Below, piece by piece: positions 53,132 through 63,737 of a stretch of DNA of 64,000 nt. Source of the DNA: Sporopachydermia quercuum (taxonomy: Eukaryota; Ascomycota; Sporopachydermiomycetes; Sporopachydermiales; Sporopachydermiaceae); NCBI GenBank assembly GCA_001599295.1, contig BCGN01000009.1, positions 558,001-622,000 of the forward strand. Direction: 5' to 3'. The notes below the pieces were generated by a model that was not told the origin of the DNA, ran no database searches, and saw only the letters and a list, made by a program, of their open reading frames with translations. Made by a program: the position numbers and the translations under genes. The stretch's first letter is position 1. The number at the start of each line of letters is the position of its first letter.

Positions 53132-55858
53132 TCATCTTCGTTCAAAACCTTTCAGGACTTTGTCGGCAATTGCATCTACAGCCCCCTGAGGTTGTAGCAA
53201 ACTGACATTTCTTTTCCCCGTTGCTNGCACTCTGAACATCCTGATCTTGGTTCCAGAGAATATCTTGACATTGATAATGTCTTTAATACTGGTAGTAGTG
53301 CTAGCATTGTCACCACTATTAGTACTACTGCTCGTGTTATTCCCGNGAAATCCAAATTTAAACCCAGATATAGAAATTGGTAGATTGAAAGAGAAATCAG
53401 TGATTCCATCAACTGATTTCAACTCATTTTCAAATATTGATATCCAAATAATTGACTTGTACCATTTAAACAACTGACTAGTCCATTTGAATTGAATACA
53501 ATTAGTATGCTGATAAGTAGATATAACGGTTTCTGGCAGTAACACAGTTAACGGTAGTTCTCGGATCTTTTCGATATATTCGAATGAGTAAGGAGCATTA
53601 ATTGCTGCTGCAGGGTTCTTAGTAGAATCAGTACTTCTAGCAGTATCTCTTGTTGTAGATGCTGGAAGAATATTGCTATTCGCTTGAGAATTAACATACA
53701 AATTCTGCTTTATGCTGGCAATGAGTTTTAATAGGATTGGTACATTTTTAGGCATAGAAACCGTATCATTAGTGATTTTCTGTTTCCCGAGTGAGTTTCT
53801 GCTTGGAATACTTGAGGATTGGTTATTCTTACCGGAATTTGAAGTGGACGAATAAGAAGATTCAATTGAATTTCTTTCGTTGTTTCCATGATTTATTGAG
53901 CTTTCAGGATCAACAAACCCTCTTCTTCTTTCATTCTCTTCAAAGAAGCTTTCCTCGATTTCAAGGTTCTTGTATTCTCCATTGTATTTATCTAAACATC
54001 TTGTCAAAGAGTCATATAGATATTCCAATGTTTTTTCATTGTTCATTATAGTGAACGTAACAATTACGTTGTCGTGATAGTTATTGATTATCATTAGGCA
54101 AACAGCTTCGAATAAATACTCAACCAGTTTGAATCTGCTACTGCTGATAGCAAGATCGTTAGTAATAGCAGTCGTGCTATTGCCATTAGCAGAATTAATG
54201 GTAGAAACACTATTCGATCTAGCTTTATTACTGTTGCTAATCCTTCTGACCAAATGGCCTTCTTTACAAAACTCCTGTAGGAGATTGAGTATGGACTGAA
54301 TTGAGGTAATTGTATATAATTTACCATTGATTGATAAATTATAAATACATTTAATCAAGTCTGGTACTAATAAATATAAATTATTGCTATTATTGTTGAT
54401 TCCAGCTTTAATCAATGAATAAACCACGGTAATAAGCAAATCGTAGTATGAGCCATTGAACGAATTGATATTGAATTCAATTGGCGATAAATATGTCAGG
54501 GAAGGTGACTTGCCATAATAAGCACGCAAATCGTCCTGAGTGACTGCCGTTGAAACTGCTTGAATAACAGTTGGAAATGTTGATAAATAAACTAGAATAC
54601 TAGCAGATATCCTTGATAGATTTATATCAATAGCTGGTGAATTGCCATTGGCAGCACTACTTGCAGTATCAATAAACGTCCTGAGATAGGACTTGTTANT
54701 ACTATTGTAGTCTGTTGATTTACCAATAATAGCTAACAAACTATTGAATAAACTAATGATATCTTCACGGCTGCTCAGAACGTAATTCCTTAACTTTTTG
54801 TTGCATTGAATTAACTCCCAAACCAGTATCACTGTATCTTTTGCCGCCTTGGACGAGATTAGCCCTTTAAGTCCGTCCCACAGATACTCCAGTTCAGGCT
54901 GTTTATGAATTTTGCTTGTATAATAACGAACCATGTTCTGCTGCTCATCATTCGTATATACTAGTAGAATATTCAGAATCTCTTGACAGTGTATTACTAG
55001 CTGGTTGTACGGTAAAGTTGTAGTACTGTTAAAGGTAGAAATACCATTACTACCATCGACAGTTAAGCCTTGGAATTTAAGAATAGTATTAAGCAGTGAA
55101 CAAGAGAGTAAAAGCAGCTTTACTTTATTGAGATTCATTAATATCCTCAAATAGTTGGATTCTTCTTCTTTATACATTCTCCTACTACTAATTACCAGAA
55201 TCAGACGCAAAGCCTCAATTCTATTCAAAAGTATTGCTTGAGATGTAGAGGAGACTGCTGATGCAGTTGCCAGAGAGTCTCCTGACCCGATTCCTTGTTC
55301 CCATAGACGATATTCAATTGCTGGCCTTCCGTCAGGCTCGCCGTGTTCCCCGCTTGGTGCAAGCTCATTGTCAATAGTAAATCCTTTGATGAATAGTAGA
55401 TCAATCGTAGCACTAACAAATGACTCGGCAAACGAAGAATCGTCTTTAATCCCTACAACTGTTTCTTCCCATCGTCTCAAATCGGAACCTTCTTCCTCGT
55501 ATATAAATGGAAATAGCCTTGTAAGAAGTCGTACGCAATTAAGCAGTTGGCTGTGGAGCTGACCAGAAGGAAGGGTATTGCTGGATGCACTCAGTGCAGG
55601 AGTTGTAGATGTTTCAGTATCTAGTGTGCTTAGTAGATATATCAGTCTTTTGATTAAAACTTCAATTAGAAGCTTGAAATTGCCGATATTTCGCGATCGC
55701 AGAAGGCGAATATCGTTATTTGTTAATGCTGAGAAAATATCTTGACATGATAGGTCAGCGGAGTAGAATCTGGCCCAATCGATCGAATTAGATGTCTTCG
55801 TGTTAATCAGCGTCGAGATATTCTCTTTAAGCAGAAGTTTGGACCCTTCAGCTCCCAT
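53132..55858 (-). CDS. HID1/Ecm30 family Golgi trafficking protein
   Basis: A 908-residue protein, largely helical. The N-terminus MGAEGSKLLLKENIS fits the HID1 start (MGxxxSKL.F) and is a good N-myristoylation signal (Gly2, Ser6). SCQDIFSALTNNDIRLLR and LLNCVRLLTRLFPFIYEE match the conserved N-terminal part of HID1, and VTVVYSLIKAGIN-like repeats and a C-terminal WFKSIIWISIFENEL-type segment fit the middle and end. HID1 proteins sit on the medial- and trans-Golgi and act in secretory or dense-core granule traffic; fission yeast Hid1/Ftp105 anchors a ubiquitin protease at the Golgi. The S. cerevisiae relative is Ecm30 (longer). Low-complexity Ser/Asn insertions near 600-720 are lineage-specific. 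Three ambiguous bases lie in the frame. Confidence 0.82.
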   Translation of the reverse strand: MGAEGSKLLLKENISTLINTKTSNSIDWARFYSADLSCQDIFSALTNNDIRLLRSRNIGNFKLLIEVLIKRLIYLLSTLDTETSTTPALSASSNTLPSGQLHSQLLNCVRLLTRLFPFIYEEEGSDLRRWEETVVGIKDDSSFAESFVSATIDLLFIKGFTIDNELAPSGEHGEPDGRPAIEYRLWEQGIGSGDSLATASAVSSTSQAILLNRIEALRLILVISSRRMYKEEESNYLRILMNLNKVKLLLLSCSLLNTILKFQGLTVDGSNGISTFNSTTTLPYNQLVIHCQEILNILLVYTNDEQQNMVRYYTSKIHKQPELEYLWDGLKGLISSKAAKDTVILVWELIQCNKKLRNYVLSSREDIISLFNSLLAIIGKSTDYNSXNKSYLRTFIDTASSAANGNSPAIDINLSRISASILVYLSTFPTVIQAVSTAVTQDDLRAYYGKSPSLTYLSPIEFNINSFNGSYYDLLITVVYSLIKAGINNNSNNLYLLVPDLIKCIYNLSINGKLYTITSIQSILNLLQEFCKEGHLVRRISNSNKARSNSVSTINSANGNSTTAITNDLAISSSRFKLVEYLFEAVCLMIINNYHDNVIVTFTIMNNEKTLEYLYDSLTRCLDKYNGEYKNLEIEESFFEENERRRGFVDPESSINHGNNERNSIESSYSSTSNSGKNNQSSSIPSRNSLGKQKITNDTVSMPKNVPILLKLIASIKQNLYVNSQANSNILPASTTRDTARSTDSTKNPAAAINAPYSFEYIEKIRELPLTVLLPETVISTYQHTNCIQFKWTSQLFKWYKSIIWISIFENELKSVDGITDFSFNLPISISGFKFGFXGNNTSSSTNSGDNASTTTSIKDIINVKIFSGTKIRMFRVXATGKRNVSLLQPQGAVDAIADKVLKGFERR

Positions 55859-57654
55859 TGTAAGGACTAGGATTTCCAGTGATCAGAATTATACCAAGCT
55901 GATGGTAGTGGTTATTATAGAGATGATAAGGATTATGCAGATGATACTAATGGAAACAGATCGCGTGGATGCAGAAGGGTACTGAGAAGAACTGGCAGAA
56001 CAACAAAGCTATCACTCGTCAGAGCAAATATATAAGCGACTGTATGTAGAAAAATAACACTTTTCCAATGCAAGTTTTGTTGATTATTGTATGCAAAACA
56101 GTGGATATGTAATAAAATGATATAGAAACAATTATAATAGATAAACGAAAGGAAGAAAGCAATTAAAAAGAGTTCATGTCGGGTAGCTTTAAGGTTTGAG
56201 CTGTACTTAAAGTTTTGCTTGGAGTTAAAGATTAGGTGAACTCAATTAAGAGAAGAGGATAAATTAGTTGGGAGGTACAGATGAACAAACGTTTTGTAAG
56301 GTGATAAGAAGAGGTAGTTGAGAGGATCTTCGTTGTTGGTATTGATTGTGTTGTACGAAGTTTGCCTTTTCCAACTATAGTAACTATTCAAATATTCAAA
56401 TGTAAGCAAGGTGATGGAACTAAGACTCAAGGCAAAATTGCTTGAGGTTCTGGTTTACGTTATAGGTTTTGAGTTTGGAACTTTGTTTGCACTGTTCGTT
56501 ACTTGTAACCATAAATCCAAACCTTATTTGTGTTGCATTGTTCATGCGTAAATCCCAAACTTTAAATCGAATATTCATTCTTTCAACTGAAAGCAGGCAC
56601 TATTTGATGTCTTCTTATCAATGATACATGAACCAATTTTCTCTGCAAGCCATATATTTGTTTCCTAATATCGAATGTAATAATCAATTCGACTACTTTT
56701 CAGTGATTTTTTCTCCCTTCTTATCTTTTCATTCTTCAATCTGCAAGTCAGTCAATAAAATGGGTGGAATAGGCCACGGACCATCTACAATTATTCTATA
56801 ATCACCACCGTGGCATAACATCTATTAGAAATAGAAGATAATATAATTTGGTGTAAAAAAATTAAAAAATTAATGTCAATTCTTGTTTGAAGTCCATTAC
56901 ATTTTCGTACGAGTTCTAAGAATCAGGCAGAACATTCTATCTGCTTCTTTTTGACGGATAAGTCTTCTGCTTAGAGAAGGTTGTGACTCATTATTTCGTA
57001 CCACCTATCCCCTTCCATTGCCATTCTGTTCCTTCTATTAACAGTTGATTATACTTATAATGACTATAAAAGCAGGAAAACATTTTGAATCGAAATTCGT
57101 TTATATATTATATATTATGCACATATTTATCAGCAGCTAATATTAATTCAAGCAGCTGGTTGGTAATTTCCCTGTTACCGTTCACCTACTCCATCCAACT
57201 TCCTAGCAATTGGAACTGGCACCCTTTCCACTTCTCTCATTGAAGCGAACTCGTCAACCGATTTGTAGAAATAACAAGTGGATTCTACAGAAAAGACGTC
57301 AGTTTCCGAATATCCCTTCTAATTGTATTGAGCTGTCGTTTTGATTCAATTTTCTATAGATTTGATTGAACTGTGCTGTTGTTGCTTCATTCGGTTCTTT
57401 GGTTGATCTGCTAGTGCATTTGTCCGCTCGTTCGGTTGTGCAACGGCAGAAAAGAAGGAATCAAACACCTGCGAAAAGGACATCAGGAATTCCGCCAAAC
57501 CAGAAATTTACAGAATACTACTTTCATTTCAAGTTCTTTTTCATTGTTTTACACCGTCGTTCCTAGGTGAACTATTCCGTATCTTGAGCACTGCATTACC
57601 ACTGATCATCTCCCCATAGCCGCCTACATCGTACGACCGTATAGCCTAATAAAA
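55859..57654. other. Divergent HID1-like/EFM1-like intergenic region
   Basis: 1.8 kb of AT-rich DNA. Frames at 56242-56430 (minus) and 57366-57566 (plus) have no family resemblance; the latter lies in the leader of the SET-domain gene. No RNA gene recognised. Confidence 0.55.
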
Positions 57655-59571
57655 ATGGAAATCATGGTGGAATCAGCCTACAATCCTATTGGAAACGTGT
57701 CAATAGCCACCAATTCACCTTCTACGAATATCACCAAAAAACCTGCCTATTCCACCAGTTCTGCGAATACCAGCAGCTCTACAGGCTCTGTTTCTTCGGA
57801 CGATGTATCGTCCCCATTCAAATCTCTTCTGTCATGGATCCACAACACCGGAGGCAAATCCACGGCTTTTGTTTCTGCCAAAATCAATGTTGAGGAAACA
57901 AGAGATTCAAGAGGTATTGTCACCAAAAAGCCATTGAAGAAAAACGAGTTGTTGTTCAAAATTCCCCATTCTCATCTGTTCAACAAGGTCACCATCCTTG
58001 ACGAAATCGTTTACTATAAGAATGTACGACAGTATGGAGAGAAGAAAGCAAAAGAATTATTCAGAATCACTGACAAGAATAGCAATAATTCCTTAAACAA
58101 TAAAATCAACTTTTTGGCATATTCGGATTCAGTTTATACCGAATTATATTCGCTATTTGATGTTAAAGACTTGAATAATCTATCATCGTTTCAGTTACTG
58201 TCTTTCTATCTAACAGTTGAGAAGAAAAGGGGAGGCGAGTCATTTTGGGCTCCGTTTATTGAGATTTTACCTGAAGATACAGATTTCGACAATATGCCTT
58301 TAATTTGGATATTGGAAGAAAGAGAGAAGGAAAGGGGGAAGGAAAAAGAGAAGGAAAGACTAAAACAGAAACAGAAACATAAGCAGGAATCTGGTGATAG
58401 TAGCTCGGATGAGAAAAATACAAGAAGTAAAAGGAATAAGAAGGAAGCAGAGGAAGGAAGAGAAGCTCTATTGATTGATAATAAGCTGAAAGCGATTGAA
58501 CATGAGAATGAGAGTGAGAAAAGCATTATCAACATTAGCAGCAGTAGTAATATACAAGAAAGAGAATCTAAGAATACCGCTAATGGAATAAAAACTGTCC
58601 TTGCCACAGGAAACTCACCTGTAAAACAGCAACATCAACAAAATGGCTCGTCAACAAAAATAATCAATATCAAAGGAAACTCCACCAAATCTACAAATCC
58701 TAGCGACTCCTTATCGTCCTCTATTTTTGACTTGCTTCCCTTTAGCACTAAACAACATGCTAGGAAAGTTCTCTCACGATTTGAAGCGGACTACAGTGCT
58801 ATTTCTTCTCTCATCGCCAAATCATCACCAAATCCGTCCTCCTTCTATTTTTCTAAATCTGAATTCCTTTATTCTTGGATATGTGTGAATTCTCGTTGTC
58901 TCTACATGGATTTAAACCTATCAACTGAAAATAACTTCACAATGGCACCGTTTGTTGATTTCCTAAATCATTCAGAAACGCAAGAATGCAATATCGAAAT
59001 AAATTCTCTGGGCTTCAACGTTTCTACTAATAAGCCTTTTCCTATCAACCAGCAAATATTCTTCTCCTATGGTCCACACTCAAATGACTTCCTTCTGAAT
59101 GAATATGGATTCGTTCTCATGAAGAACAAATGGAATTACATTGATTTGAGTCCTGAGATCATTGCTATGATGGATCGGGTTCAGATTGAATATTTGAAGT
59201 CAATAGGTTATTATGGAGAGTATACACTTAATAAGCAGAGTGTTTCCTTTAGGACAGAAGTCGCGATGGCAGTCTTGCAACAAGAATTCAGAGGAAATGA
59301 TTATGATGATGGCAGAAATGATGCTATCAAAAGAAGGATTAATGCGTTTATTCAGGGAATTGGTGACGGAGACTTTTTCAATAGAAACAGCTATTTGATG
59401 CTGAAGAGCCTGTTGAAAGAAGTTATAATTGAGTGTGAGAGTAGACTTTACTTGGAATATGATGAGAAATGCATGAGGAGGAGAATCATTGGTCAACTAT
59501 ATAGAGAACGGATGGAGTTAGCTAAATGGTACGTTGATCATATTAACGATAAGGGTATTTTGGAAGAATGA
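57655..59571 (+). CDS. EFM1: SET-domain protein lysine methyltransferase, Efm1-like
   Basis: A 638-residue protein of the Rubisco-LSMT-like SET class. The split SET domain starts near residue 55 (SWIHNTGGKSTAFVSAKI) and closes with FVDFLNHSETQECN (about 431-444, the NHS motif that binds S-adenosylmethionine) and FFSYGPHSNDFLL (about 468-480, with the catalytic Tyr). A C-terminal helical substrate-binding domain follows. Between the two halves is a charged, Lys/Glu/Ser-rich insertion of about 150 residues (225-375), longer than usual. The PFVDFLNH and NEYGFVL context is closest to yeast Efm1 (YHL039W, 585 residues), which monomethylates Lys30 of elongation factor 1A. Rkm-type ribosomal methyltransferases are the alternative. 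Start at the first ATG (57655); a second Met is three codons on. Confidence 0.75.
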   Translation: MEIMVESAYNPIGNVSIATNSPSTNITKKPAYSTSSANTSSSTGSVSSDDVSSPFKSLLSWIHNTGGKSTAFVSAKINVEETRDSRGIVTKKPLKKNELLFKIPHSHLFNKVTILDEIVYYKNVRQYGEKKAKELFRITDKNSNNSLNNKINFLAYSDSVYTELYSLFDVKDLNNLSSFQLLSFYLTVEKKRGGESFWAPFIEILPEDTDFDNMPLIWILEEREKERGKEKEKERLKQKQKHKQESGDSSSDEKNTRSKRNKKEAEEGREALLIDNKLKAIEHENESEKSIINISSSSNIQERESKNTANGIKTVLATGNSPVKQQHQQNGSSTKIINIKGNSTKSTNPSDSLSSSIFDLLPFSTKQHARKVLSRFEADYSAISSLIAKSSPNPSSFYFSKSEFLYSWICVNSRCLYMDLNLSTENNFTMAPFVDFLNHSETQECNIEINSLGFNVSTNKPFPINQQIFFSYGPHSNDFLLNEYGFVLMKNKWNYIDLSPEIIAMMDRVQIEYLKSIGYYGEYTLNKQSVSFRTEVAMAVLQQEFRGNDYDDGRNDAIKRRINAFIQGIGDGDFFNRNSYLMLKSLLKEVIIECESRLYLEYDEKCMRRRIIGQLYRERMELAKWYVDHINDKGILEE

Positions 59572-60375
59572 AATGTACATAAATAATTGAGTAAATAGTT
59601 AATGATATGATTTTTAATTTGAAGAAACAGTGAATTAGTTGAAGGCATTCTAATGATCAAATGAATGAATAAAAATGTAATATTCAATATGGTAGGAAAC
59701 AGGAATGGTGGTTATGTTAGGCACTGAATATTCCCCCTGGGTGTAGTACTCTCAGCTGTTCTCACAGAACTGGCACCAATAGTTATACTGGAATAACTTC
59801 TAATGCAGTAGATGGATGATGCCTCAAGAACTTGTTACAGTTAGTTATTAGATCTAATATTTGTTCATTGCCCATTATTCTATATTGCTAGTCTTACAGA
59901 AGCTTTGTTGGTAGGATGACTACTATTGGTATTCATGAGAGCAGAATGTATGGTAGTTAACAGGAAAGTAGTGCTATTGATTTGCTTTTCAGGTTGAATA
60001 GTCGCTGTTTGATCGTTAGGATGCCAGTTGTATATATTTGCTCAAAGTTCGATGACTAGTTACTGGATAGATTATTCATACTTCTGCTATCGAACAGATG
60101 TTTTCAGTGTGTAGTTGGTCTATAAATGCTAATATTTTACTAAAAGCGTTGGCAATGAGCTTTGCAGACGGTAGTAATAGTGCTAGTAGCAAGAGTACCA
60201 AATCAATGGTATTACTAAAGATGCTGAGAGCAGCAATANTATCCATAAGGTTCATAATAACAATCAACTGCTATCAGCTACCAGTGTTAGTAGTGCTGAT
60301 AGAATAATACTAATCATCTATAGTGCCTGTCGCATGACTCATGCCATTAAGCATTATCTATTAATTCAATCATCC
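59572..60375. other. Convergent intergenic region before PAN5
   Basis: AT-rich 3' flanks. Overlapping frames around 60076-60307 on both strands contain an ambiguous base and are probably chance. Nothing else seen. Confidence 0.6.
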
Positions 60376-61674
60376 TCATATCCTATTTCCTCCATTATCT
60401 TCAGTTCCTTCAGTTCCTTCAACTTCATTACTATAATCGTAGAAACTCATTCGATCNCGAACCAACTCTAGCTTAGCTAACACCATTTGACTAACTAAAG
60501 CATTCGTTGGACAATACACTCCATACATTTTCCCCAGTCTAACCAAGTACCCATTTATATAATTGATCTCAATATCATCAGCTCCATTATTTACATCTTG
60601 TCTCATTGACGATGAGTTCTCGCTAGTTAGCTCTATAACTTTTATTACAACATCATATAGTCGTTTAGGATCACAGTATCCGTGAGTTAATAATGTAGAT
60701 GGTATTATTGGTGCATGATGTATGACGGATTTCGTATTATTTGATCTATCGAAAACTGTCTCTACTCCAGNTTTAGAAGCAGCTTCAAAGACTTTCACTG
60801 CTTCTTTGATGATATTTTTAGCTATAAAGTGGAATTGAGAGGATTTTAGTAGTTCACCATTATAACAATCAAGGATACTTGTGAGAGGATTAACGCAAGC
60901 GTTGACTACTAATTTTTCCACTAGAGCAAACAGCAATTTATTGAAATCTGTTTCGACCACATTTAGCATTGGGCATTTTTCAAGCAGAGAAATGAGTGTT
61001 GTTGATGCTGATGATGAGGGAGTTTCTGATGTTGATTCTGGTGCTGATTCTGACGTCGAGTCCATTGATGATTCGATAGGTTTACTATTACTACTATCAT
61101 CCTTGACAGCCCTGCTGTCAAAATATCCATCAGGGACCTTCGAAAGGGAAATACTACCATTTCCAACATGATTAAAGTGAAATGGCGAGTCTGAATAAAC
61201 ACCATGCGTGGTAGTTGCCAATATCATCGCTGGTCTCTGATCATCGACAGCGCCTGTTTTATCTCTCCAGTATTTATCTACCACTTCATCAATAACTCCC
61301 ATGCCATTCTGAAGAAACATAACTGTTGACGTCTTCTGTAGTAAAGGCACATAATTTCTTAATGCAGCCACNGTATGTTGAGCTTTGGTTGTTACTATTA
61401 GATAATCTATTGGTGTGGATGAATTGAGGTTGAATTGAGAAGCACTTGCTGCTGAAATGGCTACAGATGGTTTTACGTGGTTTCCCGGAAACATGTTGCC
61501 CTTTCGATTAACGGTAATTTGTCCACCTTGTGCTAAGTACCGCTTGACTTTTTCCTGGTTTCTGAGTAATAAAACAACATTTGGTGACGATGGAGATAGA
61601 TTTACCAATGAATGAGCTAGAAGGCCACCAATGTTCCCTGCTCCAAGGATATGGATTTTAGGAGCCAGCGACAT
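60376..61674 (-). CDS. PAN5: 2-dehydropantoate 2-reductase (ketopantoate reductase)
   Basis: A 432-residue protein. The N-terminal Rossmann fold has GAGNIG (residues 11-16) for NADPH, then VVLLLRN with Arg at the phosphate-binding position. DYLIVTTKAQ carries the conserved Lys region and FLQNGMGVIDEV the NGxG motif. The C-terminal helical domain has KLVVNACVNPLTSIL, with the conserved Lys and Asn that bind ketopantoate, and INYINGYLVRLGK near the end. The enzyme reduces 2-dehydropantoate to pantoate for pantothenate and CoA. It is longer than S. cerevisiae Pan5 (379) because of a Ser-rich insertion of about 40 residues near 195-235. The frame extends to 61827, but the Met at 61674 (MSLAPKIHILGAG) places the Rossmann strand at the right distance. 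A TCACGTGA lies 213 bp upstream. Confidence 0.9.
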   Translation of the reverse strand: MSLAPKIHILGAGNIGGLLAHSLVNLSPSSPNVVLLLRNQEKVKRYLAQGGQITVNRKGNMFPGNHVKPSVAISAASASQFNLNSSTPIDYLIVTTKAQHXVAALRNYVPLLQKTSTVMFLQNGMGVIDEVVDKYWRDKTGAVDDQRPAMILATTTHGVYSDSPFHFNHVGNGSISLSKVPDGYFDSRAVKDDSSNSKPIESSMDSTSESAPESTSETPSSSASTTLISLLEKCPMLNVVETDFNKLLFALVEKLVVNACVNPLTSILDCYNGELLKSSQFHFIAKNIIKEAVKVFEAASKXGVETVFDRSNNTKSVIHHAPIIPSTLLTHGYCDPKRLYDVVIKVIELTSENSSSMRQDVNNGADDIEINYINGYLVRLGKMYGVYCPTNALVSQMVLAKLELVXDRMSFYDYSNEVEGTEGTEDNGGNRI

Positions 61675-62581
61675 AATGAGAAAACAGATAAAATCTATAG
61701 GTAGTTCACAGTGGTTGGAATATGAATTTTTGGTTTCTGATAGTTCGAGATGCAGGTAAATTATCAGTCTAAAAGGATTTATAGTATGAATGATAGGAGC
61801 GATAGATGAATGATCGAAATGTTTCACTTCTGGAGNAAGATTAGGTTTGATCTTAATGCATCCTCATGTAGGTTAATGTCATAGAATCACGTGAGAAGAA
61901 CTTGTTACACTGACGTATTCTGTTGGAGGGTATGAAGGTTGATATTGATTAGAAACAAAAGGATATATCTTCCACAAGTCATATAGATAGCTGACATTTC
62001 CTTCCCTATTTTTTCGTACTATCAATGTATGTCATATAAACATGTCTACTATCTTTACACCCCCNAAACCTCCATCGTTCATCATAATATATACATTTGG
62101 AACCTTAATTTGCGTTTCTTGATCGTTTGGTCGTCCTATTTCTGATCGCGTAATCCTCCTTTTACTTTCGGATCATTTCGGATCCGAACTTCTTCCAGAA
62201 TCGGTTCGATTATCGGGTCATTATTAGGATTACCATCTGAGTCTTCAATTTATTCCTTTCTCAATTAACTGATGAATTATTATTAGTAGTATATGATAAT
62301 TGCTGCCGGAAAGATTGTAACATTATCAGCAAAGACGTTTGATCCACTGTTATTCTTGCTGATTAACTTTTATTGAGCTTACGTTAATGATTATGCTGAA
62401 TTGCAGTTATACCATCTATCGATCAATAGCTTCNTTCAGATCACATTGCCTACATTGATATTACAGTAAACAGTTGAAGTGCTATCAGCAGGACCAAATA
62501 AATTAATCGTTCTATCCAGCAAAAACTCTGTTTCTTATTGCTCGGTGATTTTAGTTCAGTACTGCTAAACAAATTGTCATA
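61675..62581. other. Divergent PAN5/APS2 intergenic region
   Basis: About 900 bp between divergent genes, with a TCACGTGA E-box at 61887-61894 on the PAN5 side. Otherwise AT-rich with no gene recognised. Confidence 0.6.
61887..61894. promoter_or_regulatory. TCACGTGA E-box upstream of PAN5
   Basis: Palindromic CACGTG core with T/A flanks, 213 bp before the PAN5 ATG. It fits a Cbf1-type bHLH site. Function is inferred only. Confidence 0.35.
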
Positions 62582-63737
62582 ATGGCTATACAGTTTATTC
62601 TTGTTCAGAATCGTCAAGGCAAAACAAGACTAGCAAAATGGTACACTGCTTACAGTGTAAGTAATTCTAATTATCTATTTTTTTTCTTCAATTGTTGATA
62701 GTTAAAGACCTTACAGATTAGATAAAATCTTTGATGGATCCTTTAAATAGGATGCTTATTGATGTCTTGATTGATTATGATAGCAATTGATATGATCAAT
62801 CATTCAATATTGATAGATTCTCAAGAGGAAGTTGGCAATAGGAGTTGAGACGAATGATGATACAATTATCTGATAATGGCAACAGACGATAGAAATATAG
62901 GATGTGAACCAAGCAGGACTTGAGCAAAACAGGACCAAACTACTTTCAGTATTTTATTGTTATTCATTTCAATTTCATAAAACAGATCAACGCTCGATTC
63001 AGCTTGACATCCTTTAGCCTGTCTTTTTTTATCTTTCAATTCATCTTACATTTCCAAGTTTACAATTTACAATTTCATGTACTAATATCTGCATTCATAG
63101 GATGAAGAAAAATTCAAACTGAAGAACGACGTTTTCAAGATCATTGCTACAAGAGATCAAAAGAATCAAAGCAATTTCGTTGAAGTAAGTATTGAGTTAG
63201 TTGTTGATCGATTGATTGGTGTATTCATTTATAGATGATACTATTTCAGAGTACGAATTAAGACTATGAGATGCTGCGAAGTGTAAAATATGATGAACAG
63301 TTGGTATGAATAGTAGAATGTTTTGATGTTTTTATTTATATGCTATCAGATTAATGTTCATTGTTAATCCGATCTACAGTTACTCTGTCTTTACATACAT
63401 GTAGTCATGTTTCCAGTTCTCCTATAATCATCTTCTATTATCNATACTAACAACTCGCTAGTTTCGATCAAATAAAATAGTCTATCGGCGTTATGCAGGA
63501 TTGTTCTTCTGTGCCTGTATTGAAACAATTGATAATGAATTAAGTCATTTGGAAGCACTGCATCTTTTCGTTGAAACATTGGATACATTTTTTGGAAATG
63601 TATGTGAGTTAGATATCGTATTCAATTTTTATAAAGTATATGCTTTACTAGATGAGATGTATTTGGCTGGTGAGATTGAAGAAACTGCTAAGAAGGTATT
63701 GTTGCAAAGAATTGAAGCTATTGATGAAATGGAATAA
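62582..63737 (+). CDS. APS2: AP-2 clathrin adaptor sigma subunit, three exons
   Basis: Exons 62582-62656, 63101-63184 and 63462-63737 join in frame to 144 residues, the normal size of a sigma adaptin. The longin-like fold is clear: MAIQFILVQNRQGKTRLAKW, then NVFKII-type helix with IATRDQKNQSNFVE, then KIVYRRYAGLFF and LFVETLDTFFGNVCELDIVF, which is nearly invariant in the family. YRRYAGLFF and the GEIEETAKKVLLQRI C-terminus favour sigma-2 (Aps2) over sigma-1. It is the small subunit of the AP-2 complex, binding dileucine signals in endocytosis. Introns are 444 nt (GTAAGT, TACTAAT, CATAG) and 277 nt (GTAAGT, TACTAAC, CTAG). Both lie between codons (phase 0). Confidence 0.94.
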
